A stretch of DNA of 64,000 nucleotides, from positions 1,256,224-1,320,223 of the forward strand of contig JAQFVV010006336.1 in assembly GCA_028023455.1 (NCBI GenBank), given 5' to 3'. The translations under genes were made by a program, and so were the position numbers. The stretch is from Epiperipatus broadwayi (Eukaryota > Onychophora > Udeonychophora > Euonychophora > Peripatidae). Shown here piece by piece: positions 24,585-41,328 of the stretch. Each line of letters begins with the position of its first letter. Position 1 is the first letter of the stretch. Under the pieces are notes generated by a model, which worked only from the letters and a program-made list of their open reading frames with translations, did no database searches and was not told the DNA's origin.

Positions 24585-25736
24585 GTTATATATAGAGTAA
24601 GTTAAAACAAACTCTTATGAAGCTTCAAAAATACCCTCAACCTCAGACCGCGGTTTCTGCCTCTAGCGTCATCAGTGAGGTGCTAGGGAATAAAAATACT
24701 AGAACTAGTCCAGCATTTTATCAATGCCTAACTATTGAGAAAAAATCTGAAACTTTCAGACATTTAAATGTCCAAAAATCCAGCTATCTAACTCAAATAG
24801 CAGTATGGGACTGAAACTAAGTTCAGATCCACCATATATTAATAGCTCTAGCAATATAAAATCGCCAAAGCATTAATAGCAAAAAACTAAAATTAAATTG
24901 ATAAAAAATCAAGTCAGATGACCTAATTTTAATAAAGCTCCTATTTGCAAATGTTATCTATAGAGTAAGTTAAAACAAACTCTTATGAAGCTTCAAAAAT
25001 ACCCTCAACCTCAGACCGCGGTTTCTGCCTCTAGCGTCATCAGTGAGGTGCTAGGGAATAAAAATACTAGAACTAGTCCAGCATTTTATCAATGCCTAAC
25101 TATTGAGAAGAAAATCTGAAACTTTCAGACATTTAAATGTCCAAAAATCCAGCTATCTAACTCAAATAGCAGTATGGGACTGAAACTAAGTTCAGATCCA
25201 CCATATATTAATAGCTCTAGCAATATAAAATCGCCAAAGCATTAATAGCAAAAAACTAAAATTAAATTGATAAAAAATCAAGTCAGATGACCTAATTTTA
25301 ATAAAGCTCCTATTTGCAAATGTTATATATAGAGTAAGTTAAAACAAACTCTTATGAAGCTTCAAAAATACCCTCAACCTCAGACCGCGGTTTCTGCCTC
25401 TAGCGTCATCAGTGAGGTGCTAGGGAATAAAAATACTAGAACTAGTCCAGCATTTTATCAATGCCTAACTATTGAGAAGAAAATCTGAAACTTTCAGATA
25501 TTTAAATGTCCAAAAATCCAGCTATCTAACTCAATAGTTAGGCATTGGTAAAATGCTGGACTAGTTCTAGTATTTTTATTCCCTAGCACCTCACTGATGA
25601 CGCTAGAGGCAGAAACCGCGGTCTGAGGTTGAGGGTAATTTTGAAGCTTCATAAGAGTTTGTTTTAACTTACTCTATATATAACATTTGCAAATAGGAGC
25701 TTTATTAAAATTAGGTCATCTGACTTGATTTTTTAT
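24585..25736. mobile_element. Fold-back element locus B: two and a half tandem units plus an inverted copy
   Basis: A 368-369-bp unit occurs at 24585-24952 and 24953-25321, almost identical. A partial third follows at 25322-25529, then an inverted copy at 25530-25736. The palindrome arms are about 208 bp (25269-25476 and 25530-25737) with a 53-nt loop. Unit landmarks are AGAGTAAGTTAAAACAAAC, ACCGCGGTTTCTGCCTCTAG and GACATTTAAATGTC. A 13-bp direct repeat CAGTATATTTAAT at 24572-24584 and 25737-25749 brackets the insert. In the uninterrupted units, the left and right flanks are adjacent. No coding capacity. Confidence 0.85.
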
Positions 25737-26034
25737 CAGTATATTTAATTTCTGGACAACCAGCTGATGCCTCCAGAAGATGGTTTTTGACCAAATGAAT
25801 GGCAAGTAGCAACTCCATTTCAAAGGACAAACAGTCAGCAAGAGTGATCATGAGAATGGAAAAACAGACTCCAGCAAATCTACTATGGAAAGTATGAATT
25901 TTTATCAATATAGACTGTTCCAATATATCTTCTAAAAGCAAAATAAGTTAAACTTAACTTTAAAGGAACTTATCTGACTTAAAGAAAATTTTTTAAATAA
26001 TTTTATGTATAAATTGGATAAGTTAATAATGTAC
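25737..26034 (+). repeat. Tandem 2.64-kb repeat, unit 3, second part
   Basis: Divergent match to unit 1 near 14815-15090: GACAACCAGCTGATGCCTCC corresponds to GAACCAGCTAAGACAGCCTC, then GAAAGTATGAATTTTTATCA and AACTTATCTGACTTAAAGAA. Homology fades near 26035. Confidence 0.6.
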
Positions 26035-28950
26035 CAGTCAAAATAGTATGCTCACTTAACAAGATTTAAATCCTAAGCAAAAATACCTCAAATCCGATCA
26101 TGCTCGAGATACACAGGTCTGGAGCAATCCTGAATTCTAACCTATTTGCCTATTCTTCGAATCTCTGACCCAATGAACAACAATCCTGATGACACAGTAA
26201 AATTATTTTAAATCCGTGCCCAGAAGCAAAGCGGTAGAGCATAAGATCAGACTGATGATGATGATCAAGATTGGAGTAGCCCAGGAATTACACTTATTAT
26301 GGTTATTTATTAATGCTAGGCTCTTAGCTAAAGAAAATAGTTTTAAATATTAACTAGAAAATAATAATTCAAAAACAAACCAGGATTTACATGAAAAAGA
26401 TATATTTAATAAATATTAAAGGAACGCATATATATATATATATATTACAAAAGATTAAGTAAACGTATGTATATTTTATCAACTAGTTTCATGCTTGGCA
26501 CAATATTATTTATTTACAAGACTTGGGAATTTGTTGTATAAAATCCCCTCTATCACTCATTTAATAAATACAATTTTACAGATACAATTTTATAGTGTTT
26601 TAAAACTTATGTGGAGTTGATAAGCTAATTCAAGAAAACTTTTGCTATGAAACATCATGGATGCTGAAAATAAATATAAAAGATCGTGACAGTTTTAACA
26701 GTAAATGATTTTATTTGATAACGGGCAAAATATATGATTTCAATCATGTATTTCTTAGGAGAACCATTATTTATACTTTTATTTGCATTGTTTGGCAAAG
26801 AAGTCTTTTAGAAATAAGAAACAAACAATGCGCTTTATTTACGAGATTACATGATATAATAAATAATTTACATTTGTCTACGTCTATGGGAATCGATAAT
26901 GGTTTTTCAAAGAAAGCATTTTAACTCAATGAACTGAACATATTCTTCTTTTACAAAATGAATCATTATCTTCAACACATCATTGCAACTTACTAAGATT
27001 AGGCGGACGGTGATTAAATTAAAGACAAGAGTAACGGTACTAGCATACAATTAAAGAAATCTGGCCTTCATGGCGATTGTGGATATTTTACCATTTTAAA
27101 AGAATATTTGAAATGAACTTAGACTGGATATGTCTGTGCATTCTGGTGGAGTGATATTGAAAGGAGAGGCTGAGTTTGAGATCCCAGATCTGGATATGCT
27201 GTCATTCGCAGCACATAAACCTCATAAACTTTATGTTCCACAGGAAGTATTGTCCCTGATTATGAACGATTTTGAAAAGTAGGATGGGAGCTTCAGGCTC
27301 ATCCCTAATGACTAAACAATCGAGAAATGGAGAAGATAAAATATCAGAATAAAGGAAAATGTATGCCAGCAACATTATTGGACATGAATATAATTTTATA
27401 ACATAATTTTCATATAATATTATTTTAAAACTCGGAAATTGTCTAACCTCTTGTGCAATAATCTGTTTTCAATTCTGAGTCATTTAACAAATCATAATGA
27501 ATAATAACTTTTATTTATATTATTAAGCTAATAAAATTTATATTTAAATTCGATTCCCATATATGTATTAATTAAAGAATTAGCCCTCCGGGCAATGGTA
27601 AGAAAAGGTAGAATTTTATATTAGGTGTCGCAATCTTTTATAAAGGCAACTAAACAACAAAATAAAATAAGCATCCACAATAAAATACTTTTAGGTATAC
27701 AACCAACCTAGCAAACAATTTCTATTTTAAATAAACAAATGAATATAATTTTACTAATGAATTTAATTAAAGTCGCGAGATTTATTGATACCGACATATT
27801 AGAGAAAATAATATATATATTAAACAAAATAAGTTGTATACATTTAATTGAGCCCCATAAAGTTATATAAACATAAATTAAGCATGAAAGCAAATGTATA
27901 TTTAGAATTACATAAGTATTAATAAAGGATTATATAGAGAGAGAGAGATTACGAGCAAAACTAGCAAAACATCATAAATGGATCTATAAGTTAATTTAGC
28001 TACAAATTATAAATCACCCGTGAATGTTCATATTAAAGGCAGCTCTAAATTACATGATTTTACCTAAGATATCAGCATAGTGGCAGGCAGGCAGGTTGGC
28101 AATTCTACGTCATCTCATATGGCCGGTCAGATGGAATTTTGACAGCTGGTAGACAGTCCTCCGAGAGGAAAAAGAAAGGTGGATGGCTCCACTACTCACA
28201 CTCCATTGCACTAAACTTCTCTTGACTTCTTAAATGATGATCTGGCAACACTTTTTGAATCAGGAATGTAAAAGTAACCAACTGATCATGTGAAAGTAAC
28301 TAACTGATTTATCAAGTAACTAACTTATCAAGTGAAAATCACCGACTGACTTTAAAAGGTCTTATGAGCTCTTTTTATACACTATCTCTATAATCCCTTT
28401 ACAAACAACATTTAATTAACAACATGTTTTTATACAGATAAGGCTCGAAATACCATTTTTAGCTATTTTAAATCATTCAACAACAACTGATAAATGATTT
28501 GTTTTCGATCTTAATTGTGATTGACAATTTTAATTAAAGGCAACAAGCTGAATTTAAACCAAGATTATTTTAGCATTTCGAGCCTCCCCCATTCTTCTTT
28601 GTTGTTACATTCCAATAGTTTAATTAAATACTTTAAATCAAAATACATATAGATATAACAAAAAATTACAATTATATAAAGAAAATGTTTAGTTGTTGGC
28701 AATAAACCTTAAAAACATTATTGCTTCATTCATATATATATATATACGCATCACGCACACTATTGTTTTACTTATACTAAATAAAAATTAATTTTACTAA
28801 TTTCTCCAATGATTTGGCATACAGTGTGTGAGTGAATAGCATACATTTATAGCAAGGTCTGAATTGTGGGCCCCTAGGAGGTTAGTATAGATGGTGAAAC
28901 ATGAAGCTTGATGATGATTAGACATCGATTGCTTCAATAATCATTTCCAC
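26035..28950. other. ~2.9-kb segment interrupting unit 3, composite and unidentified
   Basis: Homology to the tandem unit stops near 26035 and resumes near 28960. Inside are: a tRNA-like A-box stretch AGCGGTAGAGCAT (about 26229) followed by (TGA)n at 26252, which could be a decayed SINE; a GC-rich patch at 27000-27310 with a short ORF (separate entry); a GC-rich patch at 28080-28250; a ~22-bp degenerate minisatellite at 28267-28350 built on AGTAACTAACTGA; and an 11-bp inverted repeat AGGCTCGAAAT / ATTTCGAGCCT at 28442-28452 and 28575-28585. No transposase or RT was seen. Confidence 0.45.
27130..27282 (+). CDS. Short candidate coding segment, unidentified
   Basis: A 50-codon frame from ATG at 27130 to TAG at 27282 lies in a patch with clearly higher GC than its flanks. 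Composition is that of a normal soluble protein (it includes EAEFEIPDLDMLSFAAHK and LYVPQEVLSLIMNDFEK). Upstream the frame is open only to about 27115. It could be the last exon of a gene, a captured gene fragment or a transposon remnant. I cannot name it and no clear splice acceptor is visible. Confidence 0.25.
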   Translation: MSVHSGGVILKGEAEFEIPDLDMLSFAAHKPHKLYVPQEVLSLIMNDFEK

Positions 28951-30020
28951 TTTTGTTTCTTTAATAATTTCGTATTAATTAAATCATTTGAATATATTTT
29001 AATTTAGATTGCATGTGGACAGCTATATAGATTTGTTAAGTTTATATTAGTTTAAGGAAGGGTTAATCTTGGCTTAGTTATTTCACAGTTAAATTGGTTA
29101 GTGGATTGGATATATTGGTGTAATCAATAAATGTAGTATGAAGATCTGCTACATACAGGATCATCTTTATGCCACACTTGGAAAAAGTAATCCCACTCTT
29201 ATTGACCATCAGAAGCAGACATATTCCCTGATCTTTGGATCACCCCTTTAGCTTATGGAATGGGATGATAAGTTAGCAAAAAGGACTGCAATCTCTTCCT
29301 ATGGAGTTTCCTCTTTTTTTATTTTATTGTTCTTCTCACCAGACAGATGTAACATTCCTGTACTGGACAAGAGACATTTTTTGCTATATAACCATGATGT
29401 TCAGATGTGTATTCCTAACCATATGATATTGTGCTGTCCTATTCATGCTGCATTGAATACATTGATGTATCAGATGGATTGGCGTTGGTTTGATTGCTAA
29501 CTTTTGGCCTAAGGTTACATAAGGGATATAGAATTTTTTTTTCAAATGAATCCATGTAGCGTATCTATACTCACCATTATAAAACAAACTGATATTAAAA
29601 TCCATCTGTGCAAATTTATAAAATTTAAATTTTAAATATAAAAATAATAACAAATTTAAGATAATCTTTATTCCTCAATTTTTAAATATTTATATATGCA
29701 TCAATAAATCTTTGTGTGTGTTATTTCTGGCAGTAGCTTATTTATTTATTTTATTGAAATCTTTTTTATTAAAATGTTTCTTTTTAAGCAAGTTTTATTA
29801 CAAATCCCTGCATCTCCTTGAGCTAGTGGGATGGGCTGATGGTCGGAATAAAACATATATGTAAAAATTAGATCTATGTATCTGCCTACTAGATAAATTT
29901 TCCAGGTTCCAATAGCCTTGTGGTGCCCTGTATGGCAGATACAGAAAAACTGAAACTTCCAATACACTCTGACCATTATGATATATATATATATATATTG
30001 AAATGAAATATTTTATGATG
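28951..30020 (+). repeat. Tandem 2.64-kb repeat, unit 3, last part (divergent)
   Basis: It aligns with about 15150-16450 of unit 1 at clearly lower identity: GGACAGCTATATAGATT; GGATATATTGGTGTAATCAA; GACAGATGTAACATTCCTGTACTGGACAAG (compare 15725); GTGGTGCCCTGTATGGCAGA (compare 16290). Frames at 29255-29500 and 29384-29976 are chance openings on the two strands. The match ends in a (TA)n run near 29985. Confidence 0.65.
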
Positions 30021-33316
<3,296 letters not shown>

Positions 33317-35959
33317 AACCATCTGAATGGGCACAAGGAATTGAGATGCCTTGTATCTGCATTGAATAGTTATATTGTATTTTAAAAAAAATGATATAGC
33401 CTTAGAATTTAAAAAATTTTTTTTGCTGGAAATTGTTTAAACCTTAGATATGGGTTGCTTATGCAGTTGATAGACCACTTTATAAGTATTCTTTATTATT
33501 ATTGTGATTAGTAAAGTATTTAATGCCAGAGAGAGAAGTTGTTGTTATAGGAATTGGTATATTTGGGCAGGAAAATGCAAAGTTATTTTATGTTAGTGTA
33601 ATATTTGGTTGAATGGATTCAAAATCCTTTATTCATTAATACTTATCTTTTTGTCAACAATTAATAGCCATTTCAATTATATTTAGTTTAGATAGTTTAA
33701 TATTTAGGTTGCAGTACATGTGCATGCATATATGTCTGTATTATGTTTCATTTCATTTTCATCTTTTAATAACAGCAAACAATAGTACATGTACAATAAA
33801 AACATTTAAATTACAGTAATTATCTTAAATAATTTAACAAATATATATTTCTTTCCAATGATTAATAGATAGTTGAATCAATGAATTATTTTACAAATTA
33901 AATAAATTATTAATCATTTTTGTTTAATAGTTAATTAATATTCATTTTTCTTTCAAGTTTGTAAAAGCTATTTATTTTATTATTATTTTTGTCTTGATTT
34001 AATCAGAGTGATTTTTTTTTGAAAATATTTTTTTTTGAATATGTAATTAGCTTAGATAAAAAAAGAAGCATGGGAGTAACCTTGTGAAGGGAAATGACCT
34101 TTTTTTGCTAAAGAGAGCTATTTAACAAAGATCTCCAGTGAAAAATTTGCTTATTGTGTATTTAGCCAGTAAACAGTGGCTCATTATTGTAAAAATTAAA
34201 GCCAGTTGCTGAAGTCAAATTGATTTTAAAAAAGACTTTGGAGTAAAACTTCGAAAGGATCTTAAGAAATTTATTATGGAAAAAGTTAACTAGGATGCAA
34301 TTTTAAATTTTAAAAAGGTACATAGTTTACTTTGCTCTCCTTGATTTAAACATTTTGAATTAACCACTTCATAACTATTGTTCTTTTAAAAATGCATGTT
34401 GATAACGTCCAGTCTACATTACTTCATTTAATTGTCATTTTAAATAAGAATAAATTGCATGAATATTATTGTTGTATCACTAACCAACATGTGTCTTTTA
34501 ATATATCTGGAAAATGCATGCAGAACTATTTTGCGGAATATATTTTAATTCTTCACTATTTTCCGTGTTGTGTTTTTGTGAGGATTAAACATAAAATTAA
34601 GGATATGCATATTTTGATATGTTTAAATTCATCATAAAGAGATAACAGTATTTATTTATCTGGTATTTCTGGAAATAATACATATTTTAAATGAAGGAAA
34701 TAAAATGTGAGTTACTTCAAATTAAGTATTTGTTTAAATCGAATGGAAGGATAGAAATGCGGGTAATTTTTGTTCTCTTCGATAAAGATGGAATATAAAA
34801 CAAAGTATTATTAATTGTGGAATTACTAAGGAATCATGGTATCTTAATTGACAATATTTAAGAATAAACCATGCATATAATAGACTATAAAGTGTCAAAT
34901 GCTATTCAAGAAAACTACTAAGAATAATTGTGTATTTAATTTAGAACTACAACGGAGAATGTCTTATATTTTCAGTATAATAAAGGAGAAATTAATTGCT
35001 TATATGTGTTTTGGTACCTCAAATAGATATTCTATGAACACTGGAGGGGCTGGGTCATATTTAAGTTATGATTATATTTTTTAAGTTATCCTGCAGAAGT
35101 TTATTTTAATTTAAATTCAGTTTGGAATGTGTCCCATATTGTTTCATAAGCCTGGAGCAGAGCTTTGCAAGTGAACTTTTATTTTAAGTTACAAAACAAA
35201 TAACTTTTGTTTCTTTTTTTTTATTGCTTGTCATTATTAATGTATATTATTGATAGATAGGCTTACTTATTATGTTTTATTTATAATTTGGGTTATTTTG
35301 ACCTTCAAGATCGTCTCCAAAGCATATCCAAATGAGGAATATGCTGGTAAAAATTGATTGTGTACAAATAGGTCTTACTGTTCTTTTACGAAGGTAAAAG
35401 AAATAAATATTTTTTCTAATAATATATTATTAGAGAGGTTTATATTTATTTTGTATACTTTATTATCTCAAAGTGAGAATTTTGTTCTTTTTTAAATCAA
35501 CAAACGTATAATAAAAATAGTTTGCTAGATATGAAAGAAAGTTCGTTCGTAATAATTATAACCATTAAATTTTAAAAGTAACCTAAAGTTTATTCTGAAT
35601 TAAAAGTTATACCTTAATGCAATATTTAATTACCATGTTGCCTGCATAGTGTGTAATTTAGAGTTAATTTTATATGTACTTTTATTCGCGGGTGTGTGTC
35701 TGTGTTGCTCAATTATGACATTTGTTGGATAAAGTTCAGTTTGTGAATATTTTATGTATAAATTTCGGATGCTATCGTATTCTACTGAGTTGAACAGATT
35801 TTGTATTTATCTGCCAGCGTGTATTTATAATGTTCGATATTTAGAAAAGCTTTGAGAATGGAAAAAAAATCTGATTGCGTTATAATGTTTGTAGGGATAA
35901 AAGATTTTGTTTATTTAGTATATGTTTTTTCATGAGTAGAGCCTAGTTTATATTATATG

Positions 35960-36183
35960 CATATGATTAAATGATATTTTTTTGAAGTTAAGATGTAATC
36001 TTAGAACCATGGTGATGAGGAAGAAGTCCCCACCAATAGTGTATTTAGAAGTAGATGAGTTATTGTTGAAGTATGATTAAATGATGTTTAGGAAGTTATG
36101 TGACGTTTTTCTTATATTCTTGGTGATGAGGAAAAGGTTCCCCGCCAACAGTGTATTTAGAATCAGATGAATTATTGTAGAAG
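35960..36183 (+). repeat. Two-copy ~112-bp tandem duplication
   Basis: Both copies run from TATGATTAAATGAT through GGTGATGAGGAA and CCCC-CCAA-AGTGTATTTAGAA to TTATTGT-GAAG. Several substitutions and small indels separate them. Confidence 0.8.
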
Positions 36184-36477
36184 TGTTCAGTAAGAGTTTA
36201 TCTGCTCCTCATGTATATTTCCCTTATAATATATAGTCTGTATAATCATGAAAATATAGCTCTGAGGTAATTAATATGTGGCCAGATAAATTGTTAAATT
36301 AATTCTTGATGTAATATTAGTGTCTTATTTTATTGATGAATTACGACATTGTCCGAAATAAAATAATTGTATGATATTTTCTTAATGAATGGAGAGTTTG
36401 TAGAAAAGATTATTTTATATTATTGTTGCTTGACACATGCACACACACACGTAATATAAATAATATTGCGTATATAA

Positions 36478-36608
36478 AGTATAGAGTTATTGAAATTAAA
36501 ATGAGAAATAAATGTTTTGTAATACATTACATTCATTTATTAGAAGTATAAAGTTATTGAGATTAAAACGGGAAATAAATATTTTAAAATACAGTGTATT
36601 TATTTAAA
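36478..36608 (+). repeat. Two-copy ~67-bp tandem duplication
   Basis: AGTATAGAGTTATTGAAATT with GAGAAATAAATGTTTT recurs as AGTATAAAGTTATTGAGATT with GGGAAATAAATATTTT. Confidence 0.7.
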
Positions 36609-37868
36609 TAAAGGTTATAAGTCATCAAATCATCAGAATGAACATGATTTTGTTGCTATGCATGAAAGGTATACGTAATTGAAAGTGATTATTTAGCCAA
36701 TTAGAGAAAGTTGCTTTGTTGAGAGCCAAATATAATTAATTTGATTTATTTTATTAATCAATAGTAATATCCTTTCAAAAGTATTTTTTTGTGCCAATAA
36801 TATAACATGTTGTTTATTTAATGTCATGTAGATGAAACATGTAGGCAAAGCATGTGTTCGAAGTCAGAATATTTAAGTTTTGTTGTTAATTTGCTTTGAT
36901 AATAGGGATAATCCCAAACTGATGCTCAAAGTTCATTTGATGATTTAAAAATCTGTAAGACAAGTAGTCCAATTGTAGATATCATGTTCAACCAAATTTA
37001 TTTTAGTGTAATAAATGATTTGTTTTATTTATTTAAAATCTTAAAACTGTGTCGTGAGTTATTATTGTATACATTCGTGTTTTCCATTTCCACATCTCCA
37101 CATTTCATAAATCTATTATAAAATAGATATATTATTTTAGAGTTATAATATTAAATATGATGGTGTCTGACAATATTGTTTCTCTTAATCCAAACATTAT
37201 AAGGAGCATTTGCCATTGGATAAAAGTATTAGAAAGGTTGCCAAGTTAGTATATTTGTTAGATGATGATATGAGATTAAAATACCCTATTTCTGTCATTA
37301 TCTTATTATTGAAACACAGTAGAATATTTTAGTCAATTTGTTTCATTACATTTTATTATACTTTAGAATTATAATTTATGGGTCAATGTATTTTATTTAA
37401 TTCAACTGTGTTTGTTAAATTCCCTGAGATCTTATTGTTTATTTTTTGATTGGCATTAAAGTAGATTTTTAGATTGTGATATGCCAAGTCATAGAATTGT
37501 TTAGTATTATAATTATAGCAAGCTAATACATGTTATATTTGGATGAAGGAAGAAATTAAGTATAAAGTATATTTTAATAGACTGTACCAATAAACATTAT
37601 GATTCTTTATCATACAATTAATTAACAAAGGAATTTACATTATATTAAATGTTTTGTAATATTTCTTCTTTTGTTCATTTATCATCATATATCTTATGAA
37701 CTGCCTATAGCCTCCCACTGAGCTGAGCTGAACATATATTAAATATAGAGTCTCATTAATAATTTTGTATTATATATCTTATTATATTGTTCTATTCATT
37801 AATGGAACTGGTGCCTGGGCATTTCGCTCATGTAATGTACATGAGCGGTGTTGGGAGTGTAGGTTATA

Positions 37869-38376
<508 letters not shown>

Positions 38377-41328
38377 TGTAAAAGATTGATAAATCTACCT
38401 TTATTTTAAAGAAATCATTTGTTGTTATTAAAGAAAAAATCTCTTTGATTTGATGTTTATATATGGAGTATTATTATTGTTTATGGTTATTATTTATAGT
38501 TATTGTTGTTTGGATTTATTATTTTATTTATTTGTTGATGGTACATCGCTGTGAATATTTAATTATTATAAATAAATAGAGATATATAAATTGTTGATTA
38601 TAAAAAAGATTATTTTATTTGTAGTCATTATTAAAAAATGCAATGTTATTATTTATGTATATATATATAAATTTAAAGCTATCAAATACATTTTCAATTT
38701 AATTTTTTTTTATATGATTGATATTTTTATTTTATTTTTTGAATGTTAATTGTTTAAAAGAAAACATATGTAACAATGATTTTCAAAACTGCATTTTCTG
38801 GCACTCGTGAGAATAACAGCAATAACAGAAAAAGAAGCCCTTATTATTAAGATAGTTATTAAAAAAAAACTGAAGGAGAAAATTAGTTGTACTTTGTTTC
38901 TTCTGAATCACCATTCTTGAGAATAATAAATAATCTATTGAATGTAAACACCTTAATAATGGAAGGGTGAATAATAACATTATCGCAGTTCAAGTGCTGC
39001 GATCTTCTTGACTTTATCCTAGCAATTAAAAGAAATTAAGCAATGGCTCAACATATAAATTTCATCGTGTTGAAATGTAAGATAGCTATCTTTTTTTAAA
39101 AAAGAAAATCTATAACGGTAAATTCAGTAACAATCTGGAAGCAAGTAAAATTAGTTAATCTATTGGATTCAACATGTCAATTATTATTTTTTTAAGGAGA
39201 GAAACCTTTAGAAAAATATAATATATATATGTGTGTGTTTGGAAACCGATAATTTTCTCTAACATGATATTTTCTTCAAAATCTAACCTTGGTTAGAATG
39301 CATTCTAATATTAAAGAAATATAAAGGAATAAAACAACAGAACAAGTTGAACTTTAAAAAGGTAGTAAATAAATTTATTAATGTAAATGATATATATATT
39401 TTTGAGATCAATATTCATTGTTTTTTTTTTAATTAGAAAAATGAAATGTTTTTATAAGCATAATTCTATTCGATTTAAGCGTCTTGTTTTTTTTTTTTTA
39501 AAAAAAACAAACGTTTGACAAATGTCAAAATTAACACTTAAGTATTAGAAATTTGTAAGTAAAGCTATAAGTTTGGGTCGCATATGGGTTATTATATATA
39601 TATTTTAATAAGTGAAATTTATATTTACAAATTTTATCATCAAAAGTTTTATTTATATAACATAATTTTTTTTAATACTATTTATTTATTAAATAATTGG
39701 ATATGTTATTGGGGATCGGGTTGATTTATTGAAGGTTACCTATCAGTTAGAAATCGTAATTATATATATATATATTTGTGTGTGTGTATGTATATAAGAT
39801 AACAAATAACAAAATAAGGTGAAATAAGTTCCATATTTATATTAAGTGATAAGTTAGCACTAAATGACTGAGTCATCAAAGATATATTATATTTATAGGC
39901 CTGAGTGAGCCTAGTCATAAATAATGAAAAAAATATTCAATTCTTGTGGAAATAAGTATAGTCCAAAAGTGGATATATTAATATATAAACCTTTTAAAAT
40001 GTAGTGGAATAAATTTTGATGATTTCTTTTGATTTAATGATACTTAATTGATTAACCTAGCCTTGAGAGAATATTTATTATCTATTATATATTTTATTAA
40101 TTTACAATATTTTACCAATCAATTATTCACTTATTTATCTATTTTCATTTTTTTTACTTCATATGGTAATTCTTATGCAGACCTAAACAACAATTCATAT
40201 ATTTGCCATATATAATATACTTTTATTTATTTATTTTTTGTTTAATTTTGAATATTTGGAAAATATAAATATTGATTCGTATTTATATTAATATATACTT
40301 GTTGAGCACAAATATGTCTTAGTTTATTTAATATATATACTTATTGCAAGTATATAATGTATTTTTTTTGTATTTGGTTTGTTTTTAAAAACTATTTAAA
40401 ACAGTGATACTACTTAAAAATCAAACCATAATATAGAAATAAAGGATGTACTATTTGTTTTATAAGTAATGCCTTTGTATTTTATTTGGAAGAGTATTAA
40501 TATTTTATTCTTATTTTTTTTTAGTGCCAGAGTCATTATGAAGTTTATTAAATTCACAACTTAATGGGAAATAATTTCAGATTTCAATTATTATTTAGTT
40601 TTTAGGTTACTTACACAAGCCAATGTTCATTGATATGTTTGGATATATATAAGTTTACTTATTTGATGTGTATATTAGATTCAATAAAATTCCTTTTGTT
40701 TCTAGTATATATTTTATTAGTTAATCATATTAACCCTGAGAATAAATTATAATGATAGGTCTTATTATTGCTCTGTATGATTTTGGATTTATTTCATGTA
40801 TAGCTAGTTGGAAGGGCATATAAACAATTTATTTAAATATAATTGGGATAATTATATCTTTCTTCATTTAAATTATACAATCTATTATATTAGGCTTTCT
40901 CAACAATTGGATTTATTTAGATTGTTAAGATCTTTCTTTATGTGTATGATGTGCTATGTTTATATTATTTAAATTGGATGATAAATATGTTTTATTACAT
41001 TTGGCACCATCAACATGCAGACATGATTAATTAAGGACTGTTGTTAGTCGTTTCATTATATTTGATGCCTAAAATGTGAGGTTTGATTCATTAAGATTTG
41101 TTTATGAGGATAGAGTAATCGTGTTTCCATTACATTTGGCTTTCCCAATGATTGGGGCCATTTCATTGTGGATAGGCATTCCATTACATTTTGGCACCAA
41201 CGTTTGAAGCCTTTATTCTTCATATGTGTATTTTTGTTTGAGATCATTTAGATCATATATATTTTATTACATTTGTCATCCAACATTTGGAGCATTATTT
41301 TTGTCTCATATATTAACGTTCCATTACA
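38377..41328 (+). repeat. 5' LTR (2952 bp)
   Basis: The start was fixed by comparison with the 3' copy: the match begins exactly at TGTAAAAGAT and ends at CCATTACA. Landmarks are GGAAACCGATAATTTTCTC (about 39241) and TATGCAGACCTAAACAACAA (about 40174). At nearly 3 kb it is far longer than usual Gypsy LTRs of a few hundred bp. It has no credible ORF. The last ~340 bp (from 40991) is a degenerate tandem array. Confidence 0.93.

Noticed and set aside
24585-25736. Direct repeats considered as LTRs of a small retroelement
   Set aside because: The units abut directly with no internal region, and the last copy is inverted; a fold-back element fits better.
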